From the NCBI RefSeq assembly GCF_900109775.1, contig NZ_FOAX01000002.1:620001-684000 (forward strand): 64,000 nucleotides of DNA, read 5' to 3'. Shown one piece after another: positions 45,069 through 54,071 of the stretch. The notes below the pieces were generated by a model. That model was given only the letters and a program-made list of their open reading frames with translations, was not told the DNA's origin and ran no database searches. This DNA comes from Pseudoxanthomonas sp. GM95 (GTDB lineage Bacteria; Pseudomonadota; Gammaproteobacteria; Xanthomonadales; Xanthomonadaceae). The translations under genes were made by a program, and so were the position numbers. The stretch's first letter is position 1. Each line of letters starts with the position of its first letter.

Positions 45069-46628
45069 TCAGCGCAACACGATCAGGATGGTGGTGGTCA
45101 GGCCCAGCACCAGCGCGATGCCGACGGCGACATCGCGCGGGATGTGCGCCAGGCCCGGGCGTGCATCGGCCAGGATCTCGCGACCCTGCGCATCGGGCAC
45201 ATCAGCGGTGCCCAGCTTCCACATCCAGAAGGCGGTGAGCAGCGCCGTGGCCACGCACAGTACGCCGCCCATGATGGTGAAATGCAGCGTGATGATTTCG
45301 GTCTCGCGCAGCACGAACAGCACCGCGCTCAGCGCATGGCCGCAGGCCAGTCCGCGCAACGCGGCAGAGGCGCCCAGGCGCTTGACCCACAGGCCCATCA
45401 GGAACACCGCCACCAGCGGCGAGGCCACGAACGCGAACACCTGCTGCAGGTAGGCCCACAGCCCGGAGAAGTGCTGGATCATCGGCGCCCACAGCGCGGC
45501 GATGAGCGCGATGATCATCGTGGCGATGCGGCCGGTCCAGGCCAGCTGCGTGGGCGACAGATGCGGTTTTTTCGGCTGCACGAAATCCAGCGTGATCAGC
45601 GTGGCGGCCGAGTTGAGCGTGGCCGACACCGTCGACATCAGCGCGGCGATCAGGCCGGCCAGGATCAGGCCGGTGATACCTGCAGGCGTAAAAGTCGAGA
45701 CCATCGCCGGGAACACCTGGTCCGGATGTTCCAGGCCGGGCAGCAGCACGCTGGCCATCGCGCCGGGGATGGTCATCAGGAAGATCGGCAGCAGCTTGAG
45801 CAGCGAGGCGATCACCGCGCCGCGGCTGGCGGTTTCGATGTCGCGCGCGCCCAGCACCCGCTGGATCACGTACTGGTTCATCGTCCAGTAGTAGAAGCCC
45901 ACGATCGGCACGCCGGTGACCAGCCCCAGCCACGGCACGCCGGGATCATCCAGCGGCCGGATCAGCGACAACTTGTGCGCATCGACCTGCTGCACCACGT
46001 TGGCCCAGCTGTAGTCGAACTTGCCGAACACGATGAAGCTCAGGCAGGCCGCGCCGGCCAGCAGCACGAAGCCCTGCATCACATCGGTATAGACCACCGC
46101 GCGCAGGCCACCGCAGGCGGTATAGATCGCGGTGAAAAACGCAATCGTGATGCACACGCTCCACAGGTCGAACATCGGCAGGAAGGTCGTCACGATCAAC
46201 CCTCCGGCGTATAGCGTGCCGGCCGTGTCCAGCACGATCGACAGGAACAGCGTGATCACCGAAAGATATTTGCGCAGGCGCGCATCGAAGCGCCGCTCCA
46301 TCAGCTCCGGCATCGTCGAGACCTTCGCGCGCAACAGCACCGGCATCACGAAGATGCTGGCGAAGATCAGCACGATCCCGGCCATCCACTCGTAGTTGGC
46401 GGCCGAAATGCCGGTGCTGTACGCCGCGCCCGGCAGGCCGACCAGCGTGTCGGAGGAGATGTTGGAAGCGAACAGCGACACGCCCACCGCGATCGGCCCA
46501 AGGCTACGACCTGCGAGGAAGAGTTCGTCGGAAGAGGCTTTCCTGCGCGTGGCGGAAAAACCGATGATGGCGGTCAGCAGGAAGTAGCCTGCGATGACCC
46601 AGTAGTCGAGTGTCGAGAGATGCTGCAT
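45069..46628 (-). CDS. Sodium:solute symporter (SSS family)
   Basis: 519 residues with about 13-14 membrane helices. The family is clear from LFASNISSDTLVGLPGAAY, ANYEWMAGIVLIF, CGGLRAVVYTDVMQGFVLL and YYWTMNQYVIQRVLGARD, which resemble SglT-like sugar symporters more than proline or pantothenate carriers. It lies 174 bp downstream of a TonB-dependent receptor gene in the same orientation. An outer-membrane receptor paired with an inner-membrane symporter suggests uptake of one nutrient, possibly a sugar or sugar derivative. A palindrome lies upstream at 46674-46694. Confidence 0.92.
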   Translation of the reverse strand: MQHLSTLDYWVIAGYFLLTAIIGFSATRRKASSDELFLAGRSLGPIAVGVSLFASNISSDTLVGLPGAAYSTGISAANYEWMAGIVLIFASIFVMPVLLRAKVSTMPELMERRFDARLRKYLSVITLFLSIVLDTAGTLYAGGLIVTTFLPMFDLWSVCITIAFFTAIYTACGGLRAVVYTDVMQGFVLLAGAACLSFIVFGKFDYSWANVVQQVDAHKLSLIRPLDDPGVPWLGLVTGVPIVGFYYWTMNQYVIQRVLGARDIETASRGAVIASLLKLLPIFLMTIPGAMASVLLPGLEHPDQVFPAMVSTFTPAGITGLILAGLIAALMSTVSATLNSAATLITLDFVQPKKPHLSPTQLAWTGRIATMIIALIAALWAPMIQHFSGLWAYLQQVFAFVASPLVAVFLMGLWVKRLGASAALRGLACGHALSAVLFVLRETEIITLHFTIMGGVLCVATALLTAFWMWKLGTADVPDAQGREILADARPGLAHIPRDVAVGIALVLGLTTTILIVLR

Positions 46629-46673
46629 TGCCCCGAACGGTGCGTGAACCGTGTTTCAGGGAAGCATGACTAC

Positions 46674-46694
46674 GCGTGATGATGCAAATCACGC
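46674..46694. promoter_or_regulatory. Palindromic operator candidate upstream of the symporter gene
   Basis: GCGTGAT (46674-46680) and ATCACGC (46688-46694) are perfect inverted repeats separated by 7 bp, 46-66 bp upstream of the symporter start. The spacing is wrong for CRP (GTGA-N6-TCAC), so another regulator is likely. Confidence 0.45.
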
Positions 46695-46763
46695 CTCTTC
46701 ACGCCGAGGCTGGAAATAGCCTGTTTTCGATCGAAATCCGGATGTGTGCGCATCGCGCCGAGC

Positions 46764-46794
46764 CCGGTGCGACGCGCTTTCCGCGCCGCACCGG
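46764..46794 (-). other. Intercistronic stem-loop between receptor and symporter genes
   Basis: CCGGTGCG and CGCACCGG, with inner CGCG/CGCG, form a long stem with one mismatch, starting 8 bp after the receptor stop. There is no T tract. It could terminate partially or stabilise the receptor mRNA. Confidence 0.5.
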
Positions 46795-46802
46795 GGAGTG
46801 CA

Positions 46803-49235
46803 TCAGAACGTGAAACGCACGCGGCCGTAGTAGTACGCGCCGTTGCTGCCGATCGGCGAGAGGACGTCGTAGGGCAGGTTGCCGAAGTAGCTGATGTCCG
46901 GGATCGATTCGTCCGGATACTGGTCGGTGAGGTTCTGTCCGCCGATGGCGATGCTCCACTGCGGCGTGATGCGGTATTCGACTTCCGCGTCCAGCTGGTA
47001 TTCGGCGCTGTAGGTCTGCGTCGGCGTGAAGCCGCCGCCGAAATCGAACACGCGCGTGGCGGTGCCGTAGCGGCTCAGACGCGAGGTCAGCGACCACTGG
47101 TCGCTGGTCCAGCTGGCGGCGATGGCCGCACGCGTGCGCGGGGTGGCTTCGGTCAGCGTGTTGCTTTCCTCCACGCCGAACAGCACGTAATCCGGATCGA
47201 GCGCGAGCAGTTCGCCCGGCGTGCCGACCAGGTTCTTCAGTTCGGTCTTGGCGTAGCTGTAGGTGCCGGTGAGCAGCAGCGTGCCCTGGCCCAGCGCGTG
47301 GCGCCAGTTGCTGACCAGCTCCGCGCCACGGGTGCGGGTGTCGGCGGCGTTGACGAAGAAGCTGGCGCTCTGCACGCCGGCCACGCCGAAGTTGTCCTGC
47401 ACGAAGCCGGTGAGCGCATCGCCGCTGATGTCTTCGGACAGCGCGATGCGGTCGTCGATATCGATCTGGAAGAAATCCAGCGACACATCGAAGCTCGATC
47501 CGATCCGGCTGGTGAAGCCGAAGCTGTAATTGACCGACTTCTCCGGCTTGAGCTGCTGCGCGCCCAGCGCCTGGGCGATCGGGTTGTTGACCGACAGGAT
47601 GCGGCCCTGGACCAGCTGGCCGGAGGCGTCGTAGCCGGTGGACGTGGCTTCGTAGCCGATCTGGCTCAGCGACGGGGCGTGGAAGTTGTTCGAGATCGCC
47701 GCGCGCACAGCGAAGGCCGGGACGAATTCATAGCGGGCGGCGAGCTTGCCGGTCCACTGGCTGCCGAAGTCCTGGTAGTGCTCGTAGCGGCCGGCGATGT
47801 CGGTGGAGAAGTGATCGCCGAACTGGCTGGACAGGCTGCCGTAGGCGCTGGCGACATTGCGCGACAGGTCGGCCTCGTCCTGCGGGGTGAGGCCACCGCC
47901 GGCCTGTGAGCCGGTCGGGCGATCGGTGAACGGACCCGCCGCATAGCTGGCCGGATCGCCGGCGTGGGTGCGGTACTGCTCGCGACGGAACTCCACGCCG
48001 GTGCCCAGCGTGTGCGAACCACCGATCGCGTCGAAGCCACGGCTCAGATCCAGATTGGCCACGGTCTGGTCGAAGGCGTAGTCGCCGGTCTTGAAGCGGG
48101 TCGGGCTGGACGGCCCCAGTGAGGCATTGAGCGAATGCTTCAGCCGGTAGGTGAAGTCGTTGTGGCCGTAGTCCAGGCTGGCGTCATAGCTCCATTCGCC
48201 CCACTGGCCGCGCGCACCGGCCACGGCCTGCGCATCGCGGTTTTCGCCCAGCGAGATCGGCCGGTAGCCGTTGGGGTAGACCTCCTTGAAGTTGGCCACG
48301 CCATCGGGATAGCGGAAGTAGTTGGCGCCCTGGGTATCGCGCTGGTTGTAGGTGCCGAAGGCATAGAACTCACTGGTTTCGCCAAACGGCACTTCGGTGT
48401 TGATCCAGGCGTTGAGGTCCTTGGACTTGCCGTCGCCCAGCACGTAGTTGCGCTTGCCGGCCAGGGCCAGGTTGTCCGGGGTCTGGTCTTCGAAATACGG
48501 GATCTGATCAAAGCCGGCGCGGTTGGTGCCTTCGCGGTTTTTCAGTTCCAGGCCGACCTTGAAGAAGCCGCCGTCATCGCCGATGCGGCTGCCGGCCTTG
48601 GCGCTGAAGAAACTGGTCTGGCCGTCGGTGACAGTCTGGTCGATCGGCTTTACGTCGGTGTGGTTGGCGCCGAAGCTGGCCTCGATGGCGCCGCTGTCCG
48701 GATCGTCGTCCAGGATCACGTTGATCACGCCGGCCACCGCATCGGAGCCGTACTGCGCGCCGGCACCGTCGCGCAGCACTTCGATGCGCTTGATTGCGCT
48801 GACCGGGATCGCGTTGAAGTCCACCGGCGTGGTGCCCTTGCCGATCTTGCTGTCGGTGTTCACCAGCGCCGAGGTATGGCGGCGCTTGCCGTTGACCAGC
48901 ACCAGCACCTGGTCGGGCGACAGGCCGCGGAGCTGCGCGGCGCGCACGTGGTCGGCACCGCCGGAGTTGGACTGGCGCGGGAAGTTGAACGAGGGCAGCA
49001 GCGCCTGCAGCGCGCTGCCCAGTTCGCCATTGACCACGCCTGCCTTGCGGATGTCCTCGGCGCTCAGTACGTCCACCGGGGAGGTGGATTCGAGCACCGT
49101 GCGGTTGCTGGCGCGGGTGCCGGTGACGATCACCGTGTCCAGGTTGGTGGCGGTGTCGGCGGTCTGGGCGAGGGCGGGCGCGGACAGCGCCAGGGCGATG
49201 GCCAGGCCAAGCGGCGCGGCGGCGGGAGAGGGCAT
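46803..49235 (-). CDS. TonB-dependent outer-membrane receptor
   Basis: 810 residues. Signal peptide (LGLAIALALSAPALAQ) followed by a TonB-box-like DTVIVTGTRAS, a plug domain (SPVDVLSAEDIRKAG, LRGLSPDQVLVLVNGKRRHTSA, IEVLRDGAGAQYGSDAVAGVINVI) and a 22-strand barrel ending in YYYGRVRFTF with a terminal phenylalanine. It imports a ligand across the outer membrane using TonB energy. The plug resembles those of Xanthomonadaceae carbohydrate or catechol receptors, but the ligand is unknown. The linked sodium symporter argues for a small organic nutrient rather than a ferric siderophore. Confidence 0.94.
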   Translation of the reverse strand: MPSPAAAPLGLAIALALSAPALAQTADTATNLDTVIVTGTRASNRTVLESTSPVDVLSAEDIRKAGVVNGELGSALQALLPSFNFPRQSNSGGADHVRAAQLRGLSPDQVLVLVNGKRRHTSALVNTDSKIGKGTTPVDFNAIPVSAIKRIEVLRDGAGAQYGSDAVAGVINVILDDDPDSGAIEASFGANHTDVKPIDQTVTDGQTSFFSAKAGSRIGDDGGFFKVGLELKNREGTNRAGFDQIPYFEDQTPDNLALAGKRNYVLGDGKSKDLNAWINTEVPFGETSEFYAFGTYNQRDTQGANYFRYPDGVANFKEVYPNGYRPISLGENRDAQAVAGARGQWGEWSYDASLDYGHNDFTYRLKHSLNASLGPSSPTRFKTGDYAFDQTVANLDLSRGFDAIGGSHTLGTGVEFRREQYRTHAGDPASYAAGPFTDRPTGSQAGGGLTPQDEADLSRNVASAYGSLSSQFGDHFSTDIAGRYEHYQDFGSQWTGKLAARYEFVPAFAVRAAISNNFHAPSLSQIGYEATSTGYDASGQLVQGRILSVNNPIAQALGAQQLKPEKSVNYSFGFTSRIGSSFDVSLDFFQIDIDDRIALSEDISGDALTGFVQDNFGVAGVQSASFFVNAADTRTRGAELVSNWRHALGQGTLLLTGTYSYAKTELKNLVGTPGELLALDPDYVLFGVEESNTLTEATPRTRAAIAASWTSDQWSLTSRLSRYGTATRVFDFGGGFTPTQTYSAEYQLDAEVEYRITPQWSIAIGGQNLTDQYPDESIPDISYFGNLPYDVLSPIGSNGAYYYGRVRFTF

Positions 49236-49436
49236 GGGGCGGGAACTCCGGTCGATCAGGAAAGAGGGCCGGGAGATCTAGTCCATTACATCCATCCGGA
49301 TAGAGCGATATATTATTCGGGCGTTAAGGCGTTTGCCATGCCGTGTTGATGCGGCCATCGCATGGACACATGCGAACCGGTGATATGGCGCCCGTGCCCG
49401 CATCCCTCACACTGCGCCGTTTTTCCGGAGATCCCC
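49236..49436. promoter_or_regulatory. Divergent promoter region of the TonB receptor and DUF3574 genes
   Basis: This 201-bp spacer contains the AT-rich stretch GCGATATATTATTCGGGCG near 49305-49322, the most AT-rich spot here. It likely holds promoter elements for the receptor gene (minus). No certain -35/-10 pair or operator could be assigned. Confidence 0.35.
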
Positions 49437-49910
49437 ATGCTGCTGCGTCCCCTCCTGCTTGCCTCCCTGCTGGCCCTGGGCGCCTGCGCCACCACGCCGG
49501 GTGCCGCGCCGGTCGCCTCGACCACCGCCTCGATGCAGGGCGACGCGGCGCGTCCGGCCGCAGCCACCGGCTGGGTGCGCAGTGAGCTGTATTTCGGCGT
49601 GGGCGAGGAAAGTGGTCCCGCCGATCGCCCGCAGGCCGAGCCGATCAGCGAGGAGAAATGGCGCGCCTTCCTGGACAAGGAAGTGACGCCTCGCTTCCCC
49701 GACGGCCTGACCGTGTTCGACGCCTACGGCCAGTGGCTGTTCCGCGGCGATGCCGAGCCCAACCGGCTCAAGACTAAGGTGCTGGTGGTCCTGCACGAGG
49801 ACACGCCCAAGCGCCGCGCCGACATCGAGGCGATCCGCCTGGCGTGGAAGCAGGCCACCGGCCACCAGTCGGTGCTGTGGTCGCGCCAGCCGGTGGAAGT
49901 CTCGTTCTGA
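49437..49910 (+). CDS. DUF3574 lipoprotein
   Basis: 157 residues from the ATG at 49437. Lipoprotein signal LLLASLLALGAC with lipobox LGAC. The mature part (SELYFGVG... KWRAFLDKEVTPRFPDGLTVFDAYGQW... TKVLVVLHEDTPKRRADIEAIRLAWKQATGHQSVL) fits DUF3574, a small secreted alpha/beta domain of unknown function. GGAGA lies just before the start. It is divergent from the TonB receptor gene; no functional link is evident. Confidence 0.83.
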   Translation: MLLRPLLLASLLALGACATTPGAAPVASTTASMQGDAARPAAATGWVRSELYFGVGEESGPADRPQAEPISEEKWRAFLDKEVTPRFPDGLTVFDAYGQWLFRGDAEPNRLKTKVLVVLHEDTPKRRADIEAIRLAWKQATGHQSVLWSRQPVEVSF

Positions 49911-49949
49911 GCGTGGCTTGATGGCAGGCCTCCCACAGGCCTGCCTGCC

Positions 49950-50459
49950 ATGTCACTGACTGATTCCGCCGCACCAGCTGCTCGCTTCGCGCTTCGCGAA
50001 GACGACCTGAGCGGCGCGCAGATCCGCGCGCTGCTCGAATACCACCTGCGCCAGATGCACGCGAACTCGCCGCCGGGCAGCGTGTTCGCGCTGGATCTCT
50101 CCGGCTTGCAGGCGCCGGGCATGACGGTCTGGAGCGCGTGGTGCGACGACGCGCTGGTCGCCGTCGGCGCGCTCAAGGACTGGGGCGACGGCACTGGCGA
50201 ACTCAAGTCGATGCGCACCCATCCCGACCACCTGCGCCAGGGCGCCGCCGCGGCCGTGCTGGAACACATCCTCGGTGTGGCCCGCGCGCGCGGCCTGCAG
50301 CGCGTCAGCCTGGAAACCGGCTCAGGCGAAGCCTTCGAACCCGCGCTGGCGCTGTACCGCAAACGCGGCTTCAGCAACGGCGACGCGTTCGGCGATTACG
50401 TCGCCAGCGACTTCAACCAGTTCCTGCATCTGTCGCTTGTAGCGCCCGACGGGCACTGA
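49950..50459 (+). CDS. GNAT acetyltransferase (YsnE-like)
   Basis: 169 residues. The GNAT fold is visible: LLEYHLRQMHANSPPGSVFALDLSGL, WCDDALVAVGALKDWGDGTGELKSMRTHPDHLRQGAAAAVLEHIL (acetyl-CoA loop), RVSLETGSGEAFEPALALYRKRGF and GDYVASDFNQFLHL. This matches the YsnE/PhnO-like subgroup; the B. subtilis namesake has been linked to auxin synthesis, but the substrate here is unknown. The last 47 bp overlap the 3' end of the convergent EamA gene, so the two transcripts are partly antisense. Confidence 0.87.
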   Translation: MSLTDSAAPAARFALREDDLSGAQIRALLEYHLRQMHANSPPGSVFALDLSGLQAPGMTVWSAWCDDALVAVGALKDWGDGTGELKSMRTHPDHLRQGAAAAVLEHILGVARARGLQRVSLETGSGEAFEPALALYRKRGFSNGDAFGDYVASDFNQFLHLSLVAPDGH

Positions 50460-51342
50460 AGAGCGTCGGCGTTGGCAGTACCGCCAGCAGCGCGGCGCCG
50501 ACGAGGAGCGCGGCGCCGCTCCAGCCCCAGTAGCCGAGGCGATCATCGAGCCACAGGGCGGCGAAAACCGCGCCGAAGGCCGGCTCGCAACCGCTGAGGA
50601 GGGCGACGCGGGTGGCGCTGCGATATCGCGCGCCGAGGTTCTGCGCGCCCGTGGCGAACACGGTGCAGCCGATCACCAGCCAGGCGATGGCCAGCCACAG
50701 GCCGCTGGCCTGGGTGAGGCCCGGCAGCGCGACCGCCTGGCCGGGGATCAGCCAGATCGCCAGCAATGCGCCGAGTGCGACCACGCCCGACTGCACACCG
50801 GTCAGGGCCAGCGCAGGCAGCGGGCGACGCAGCATCTGCTGGCGGGTCAGCACGCCCAGCGCAGTGCGGCTCAGCGCCGCGCCCAGGATCAAGCCGTCGC
50901 CCAGCTGCAGGTGCAGGCCGCCGCCGGCGGTGAGCAGCACCACGCCGGTCAGAGACGCGACGCAGGCAACGGCTTCAAGGATGCGCGGGCGGCGGCCGAG
51001 CCAGGCCCATTCGGCCAGCGGCGTGAATACCAGGCACAGGCTGATCAGCAGCGCCGCGTGCGAGGCGCTGGTGTGCAGCACGCCCCAGCATTCCAGGGTA
51101 AGGGTCAGCAGCACCAGGCCGCCCAGGCCAGCGACACGCGCCCAATCCGCACGCGGCAGACGCAGGCGTAGCCACGCCGGTGCCAGCAGCAAACTGGCCA
51201 GGCCGAACCGCAGGGCCAGCAACACCGCGACCGGCACCCAGTGCAGCGCGGTCTGGGTAACGCCATAGCTGGTCGCCCAGACCAGCGCGGACAGCACCAG
51301 CAGCAGGTCGGGCCAGCCGAGGTTGGAGCGAGAAGGCGACAT
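50413..51342 (-). CDS. EamA-family (DMT superfamily) exporter
   Basis: 309 residues with ten predicted membrane helices in two EamA repeats: LVLSALVWATSYGVTQTALHWVPVAVLLALRFGLASLL in the first and LIPGQAVALPGL... GCEPAFGAVFAALWLDDRLGYWGW in the second. Members export amino acids, metabolites or drugs. The gene is divergent from a LysR regulator, a classic arrangement for regulator-controlled exporters, so the pair is probably functionally linked. The C-terminal tail overlaps the GNAT gene. Confidence 0.88.
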   Translation of the reverse strand: MSPSRSNLGWPDLLLVLSALVWATSYGVTQTALHWVPVAVLLALRFGLASLLLAPAWLRLRLPRADWARVAGLGGLVLLTLTLECWGVLHTSASHAALLISLCLVFTPLAEWAWLGRRPRILEAVACVASLTGVVLLTAGGGLHLQLGDGLILGAALSRTALGVLTRQQMLRRPLPALALTGVQSGVVALGALLAIWLIPGQAVALPGLTQASGLWLAIAWLVIGCTVFATGAQNLGARYRSATRVALLSGCEPAFGAVFAALWLDDRLGYWGWSGAALLVGAALLAVLPTPTLFSARRALQATDAGTG

Positions 51343-51464
51343 GGCGCACCGGCATCAGGAGGGGAGCGTCAGTCTGGTTTGATGCGCACAATCCGATAAT
51401 CTGGCAGACCGGCATATCAGCTGTGCCTGCCACGCACGAATTGAATCACCCACGAGGAGCCGCC

Positions 51465-52382
51465 TTGGACGACATCGACCTGATCGCCCTGCTGCCGGAC
51501 ATGGCCGCCTTCGTCCACGTGGTGGAGGCCGGTAATTTCTCGGCCGCGGCGCGGCGGCTGGGCGTCACGCCCTCGGCCGTGAGCCGGCAGGTGCAGCGGC
51601 TGGAACAGGCATTGTCGGTGCGCCTGATCGAGCGCTCCACGCGCCGGCTGCGCGTGACCGAAGCCGGCGAGGCGGTCTGCGCGCGCTGTCGCGAGATGAC
51701 CCAGGCCGCCAGCGGCGCGTTCGAGGCGGCCGGACAGTTGCAGGCCACGCCGCGCGGGCTGGTGCGCCTGAGCGCGCCGGTGGCCTACGCGCGACACCTG
51801 ATCCATCCGCATGTGCCGGCGTTCCTGGCGCTGTATCCGCAAGTTGACCTGCAACTGTTGCTGCTGGATCGGCTGGTCGATCCGATCGCCGAAGGCGTGG
51901 ACCTGGTGCTGCGGGTGACCGACCAGCCATTCGAAGGCTGGGCCGCGCGGCCGCTGCATCCGGTCGGCCATGTGCTGTGCGCGTCGCCGGGCTACCTGCA
52001 GGCGCATGGCACGCCGCTGCATCCGCGCGAGCTGGCCACGCACCAGTGCCTGCACCTGGGCGAATCGCGCGAAGACCAGCGCTGGAAATTCCTACGCGGC
52101 AGCGAGCGCGCGCAGGTGAGCGTGCGCGGCCGCTATGCCGCCAACCACAGCGCGGTACGCGCCGATGCCGCCGCGCAAGGACTGGGCATCGCGTCGCTAC
52201 CGGATTTCGTCGCGCGGCCGTGGCTGGACGAGGGCCGCCTGCAATCCGTGCTGGACGACTGGCGTTTCCAGCCGCCGGCCTATGCCGGCACCGCGTGGTT
52301 GCTGTATCCGCCCAACCGCTATCTGCCGCCCAAGGCGCGCGTGCTGGTGGATTTCCTGGTCGAACGGCTGGCTGTGTCCTAG
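51465..52382 (+). CDS. LysR-family transcriptional regulator
   Basis: 305 residues. I chose TTG at 51465 because GAGGAG sits 5 nt upstream; GTG at 51423 gives 14 extra residues. The winged helix is FVHVVEAGNFSAAARRLGVTPSAVSRQVQRLEQALSVRLIERSTRRLRVTEAG, followed by the periplasmic-binding-like effector domain (RGLVRLSAPVAYARHLIHPHVPAFLALYPQVDLQLLL). It belongs to the CrgA/DsdC-like LTTR subgroup. The divergent EamA gene is its most likely target; 80 bp separate the coding starts. Confidence 0.92.
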   Translation: MDDIDLIALLPDMAAFVHVVEAGNFSAAARRLGVTPSAVSRQVQRLEQALSVRLIERSTRRLRVTEAGEAVCARCREMTQAASGAFEAAGQLQATPRGLVRLSAPVAYARHLIHPHVPAFLALYPQVDLQLLLLDRLVDPIAEGVDLVLRVTDQPFEGWAARPLHPVGHVLCASPGYLQAHGTPLHPRELATHQCLHLGESREDQRWKFLRGSERAQVSVRGRYAANHSAVRADAAAQGLGIASLPDFVARPWLDEGRLQSVLDDWRFQPPAYAGTAWLLYPPNRYLPPKARVLVDFLVERLAVS

Positions 52383-52449
52383 CAATGCCGTTGTCGCGCG
52401 GCGGTGCGAACGCCTAGGATCGCGTTCCCACTGCGTCGGCGCCCCCTGC

Positions 52450-54051
52450 ATGTCTGCTGCTTCCCCACAAACTTCGGCGCGTCCGCGCTGGATCGTCGCT
52501 GGCGATCTCAACGGTTTCTTCGGCCTGGTGGTCGACAACCTGTCGATCCTGGGCTTCATCGCGATGGCGCTGGTGGGGATCTTCCAGTTTCCGGCCGAGG
52601 TGGTGTTCGGCCGCATGTTCCCGGGCACGGCCTTCGGTGTGCTGGTGGGCAACCTGGCCTATACGTGGATGGCGCGCCGCCTGGCGCAGCGCACCGGGCG
52701 CGACGATGTCGCCGCGATGCCGCTGGGCCTGGATGCGCCGACCAGCATCGGCATGGCGCTGCTGGTGCTGGGCCCGGCGTTCGCTGCGTTCAAGGCTGGC
52801 GGCATGGCACCCGATGCGGCGGCGATCGCCACCTGGCAGCTGGGCATGGCCTCGCTGGTGATCATGGGCGTGTTCAAGGTGGTGCTGTCGTTCTTCGGCG
52901 AAGCGGTCACGCGCGCGCTGCCGCGGGCGGCGCTGCTGGGCTCGATCGCCGGCATCGCGCTGGTGTTGATGGGTTTCCTGCCGCTGCTGGAGACCCTCAA
53001 GTCGCCGGTGGTCGGCCTGCTCACGCTGGGCCTGCTGCTGTACGTGCTGATCGCCAAGGGGCGGTTGCCGATCAAGTTGCCGGGCGTGCTGGTGGCCTTC
53101 GTCATTGGCACGGTGCTGTATTACGCGCTGGGCCTGGCGGGCCTGGGCGCGCCGGGCTTCAAGCTGCCGGCGCTGGTGGCACCGCACATCGCGCTGCCGC
53201 TGCCGTCGCTGGGCTTCATCACCGGCCTCACCTATGCGATGCCTTACCTGCCACTGCTGCTGCCGTTCGGCCTGCTGATGGTGGTCGGTGGCATCAACGT
53301 GTCGGAAAGCGCGCGCGCCGCGGGTGATGATTACCGCACCCGCGACATCCTGCTGGTCGAGGCCATCGCCACGCTGGTGGCCGGCATCTGCGGCGGCGTC
53401 GCGCAGACCACGCCCTATATCGGCCAGCCGGCCTACAAGCACATGGGCGCGCGAAGTGGCTACACGCTGTTGACCGGCTTGTTCATCGGCATCGGCGGCA
53501 TGCTGGGCATCGTCTCGATGCTGGTGCAGTGGCTGCCGCTGGCGGTGCTGTCGCCGATCATCGTGTACGTGGCGATCGACATCACCACCCAGGCGTTCCA
53601 GGCCACGCCGCAGAAGCACGCCGGCGCGATGGTGCTTGGCTTCCTGCCGTCGGTGGCCTATCTGCTGCTGATCAAGGCGCACAGCTGGATTCCATTCGAG
53701 CAGTTCGGCGCGATGACCACCACGCTCGACGGCCACGGCCTGCCAGAGATGGCGGTGATCCTGCTGCTGGGCAACGGCTTCATCATCACCGCGATGCTGT
53801 GGACCAGTGCGGTGGCGGCGATGGTCGATGGCGCGCTGCGCCGCGCTGCGGCGTTCTGGCTGGTGGCGGCGGTGCTGACGCTGTTCGGCGTGATCCATTC
53901 GGTGGCACCCAACGGCGCGCTGACCCTGCCGTGGCAGCTCGAAGGCCTGGCTCGCACGATGAGCCTGCAGTTCACCGGCGCCTACGTCGCGCTGGCGCTG
54001 CTGATGGGCGTGCTGTCGCTGTGGCAGGTGCGCCCGGCGGCCAAGGCGTGA
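52450..54051 (+). CDS. NCS2-like nucleobase/xanthine-uracil permease-family protein
   Basis: 533 residues with about 12-14 membrane helices. GDLNGFFGLVVDNLSILGFIAMAL, LAYTWMARRLAQRTGRDDVAAMPLGLDAPTS, GGINVSESARAAGDDYRTRDILLVEAIATLVAGICGG and QTTPYIGQPAYKHMGARSGYTLLTG resemble xanthine/uracil permeases (motif with conserved Gln/Pro and a later acidic residue). The overall sequence is closer to the large uncharacterised branch of the NCS2/SulP-like superfamily than to UraA. The substrate is uncertain. It is followed 20 bp later by a secreted hydrolase gene. Confidence 0.8.
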   Translation: MSAASPQTSARPRWIVAGDLNGFFGLVVDNLSILGFIAMALVGIFQFPAEVVFGRMFPGTAFGVLVGNLAYTWMARRLAQRTGRDDVAAMPLGLDAPTSIGMALLVLGPAFAAFKAGGMAPDAAAIATWQLGMASLVIMGVFKVVLSFFGEAVTRALPRAALLGSIAGIALVLMGFLPLLETLKSPVVGLLTLGLLLYVLIAKGRLPIKLPGVLVAFVIGTVLYYALGLAGLGAPGFKLPALVAPHIALPLPSLGFITGLTYAMPYLPLLLPFGLLMVVGGINVSESARAAGDDYRTRDILLVEAIATLVAGICGGVAQTTPYIGQPAYKHMGARSGYTLLTGLFIGIGGMLGIVSMLVQWLPLAVLSPIIVYVAIDITTQAFQATPQKHAGAMVLGFLPSVAYLLLIKAHSWIPFEQFGAMTTTLDGHGLPEMAVILLLGNGFIITAMLWTSAVAAMVDGALRRAAAFWLVAAVLTLFGVIHSVAPNGALTLPWQLEGLARTMSLQFTGAYVALALLMGVLSLWQVRPAAKA

Positions 54052-54071
54052 GCTTCCAAACAGGGATTCCC

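Noticed and set aside
46674-46694. CRP/Clp-type site upstream of the symporter gene
   Set aside because: GTGA and TCAC are present but 9 bp apart instead of 6, so the palindrome does not fit the CRP spacing.
52414-53898. A 494-codon minus-strand frame opposite the NCS2-like permease
   Set aside because: Composed mostly of Gln, Arg, His and Ala as expected from reverse reading of a GC-rich membrane-protein gene.
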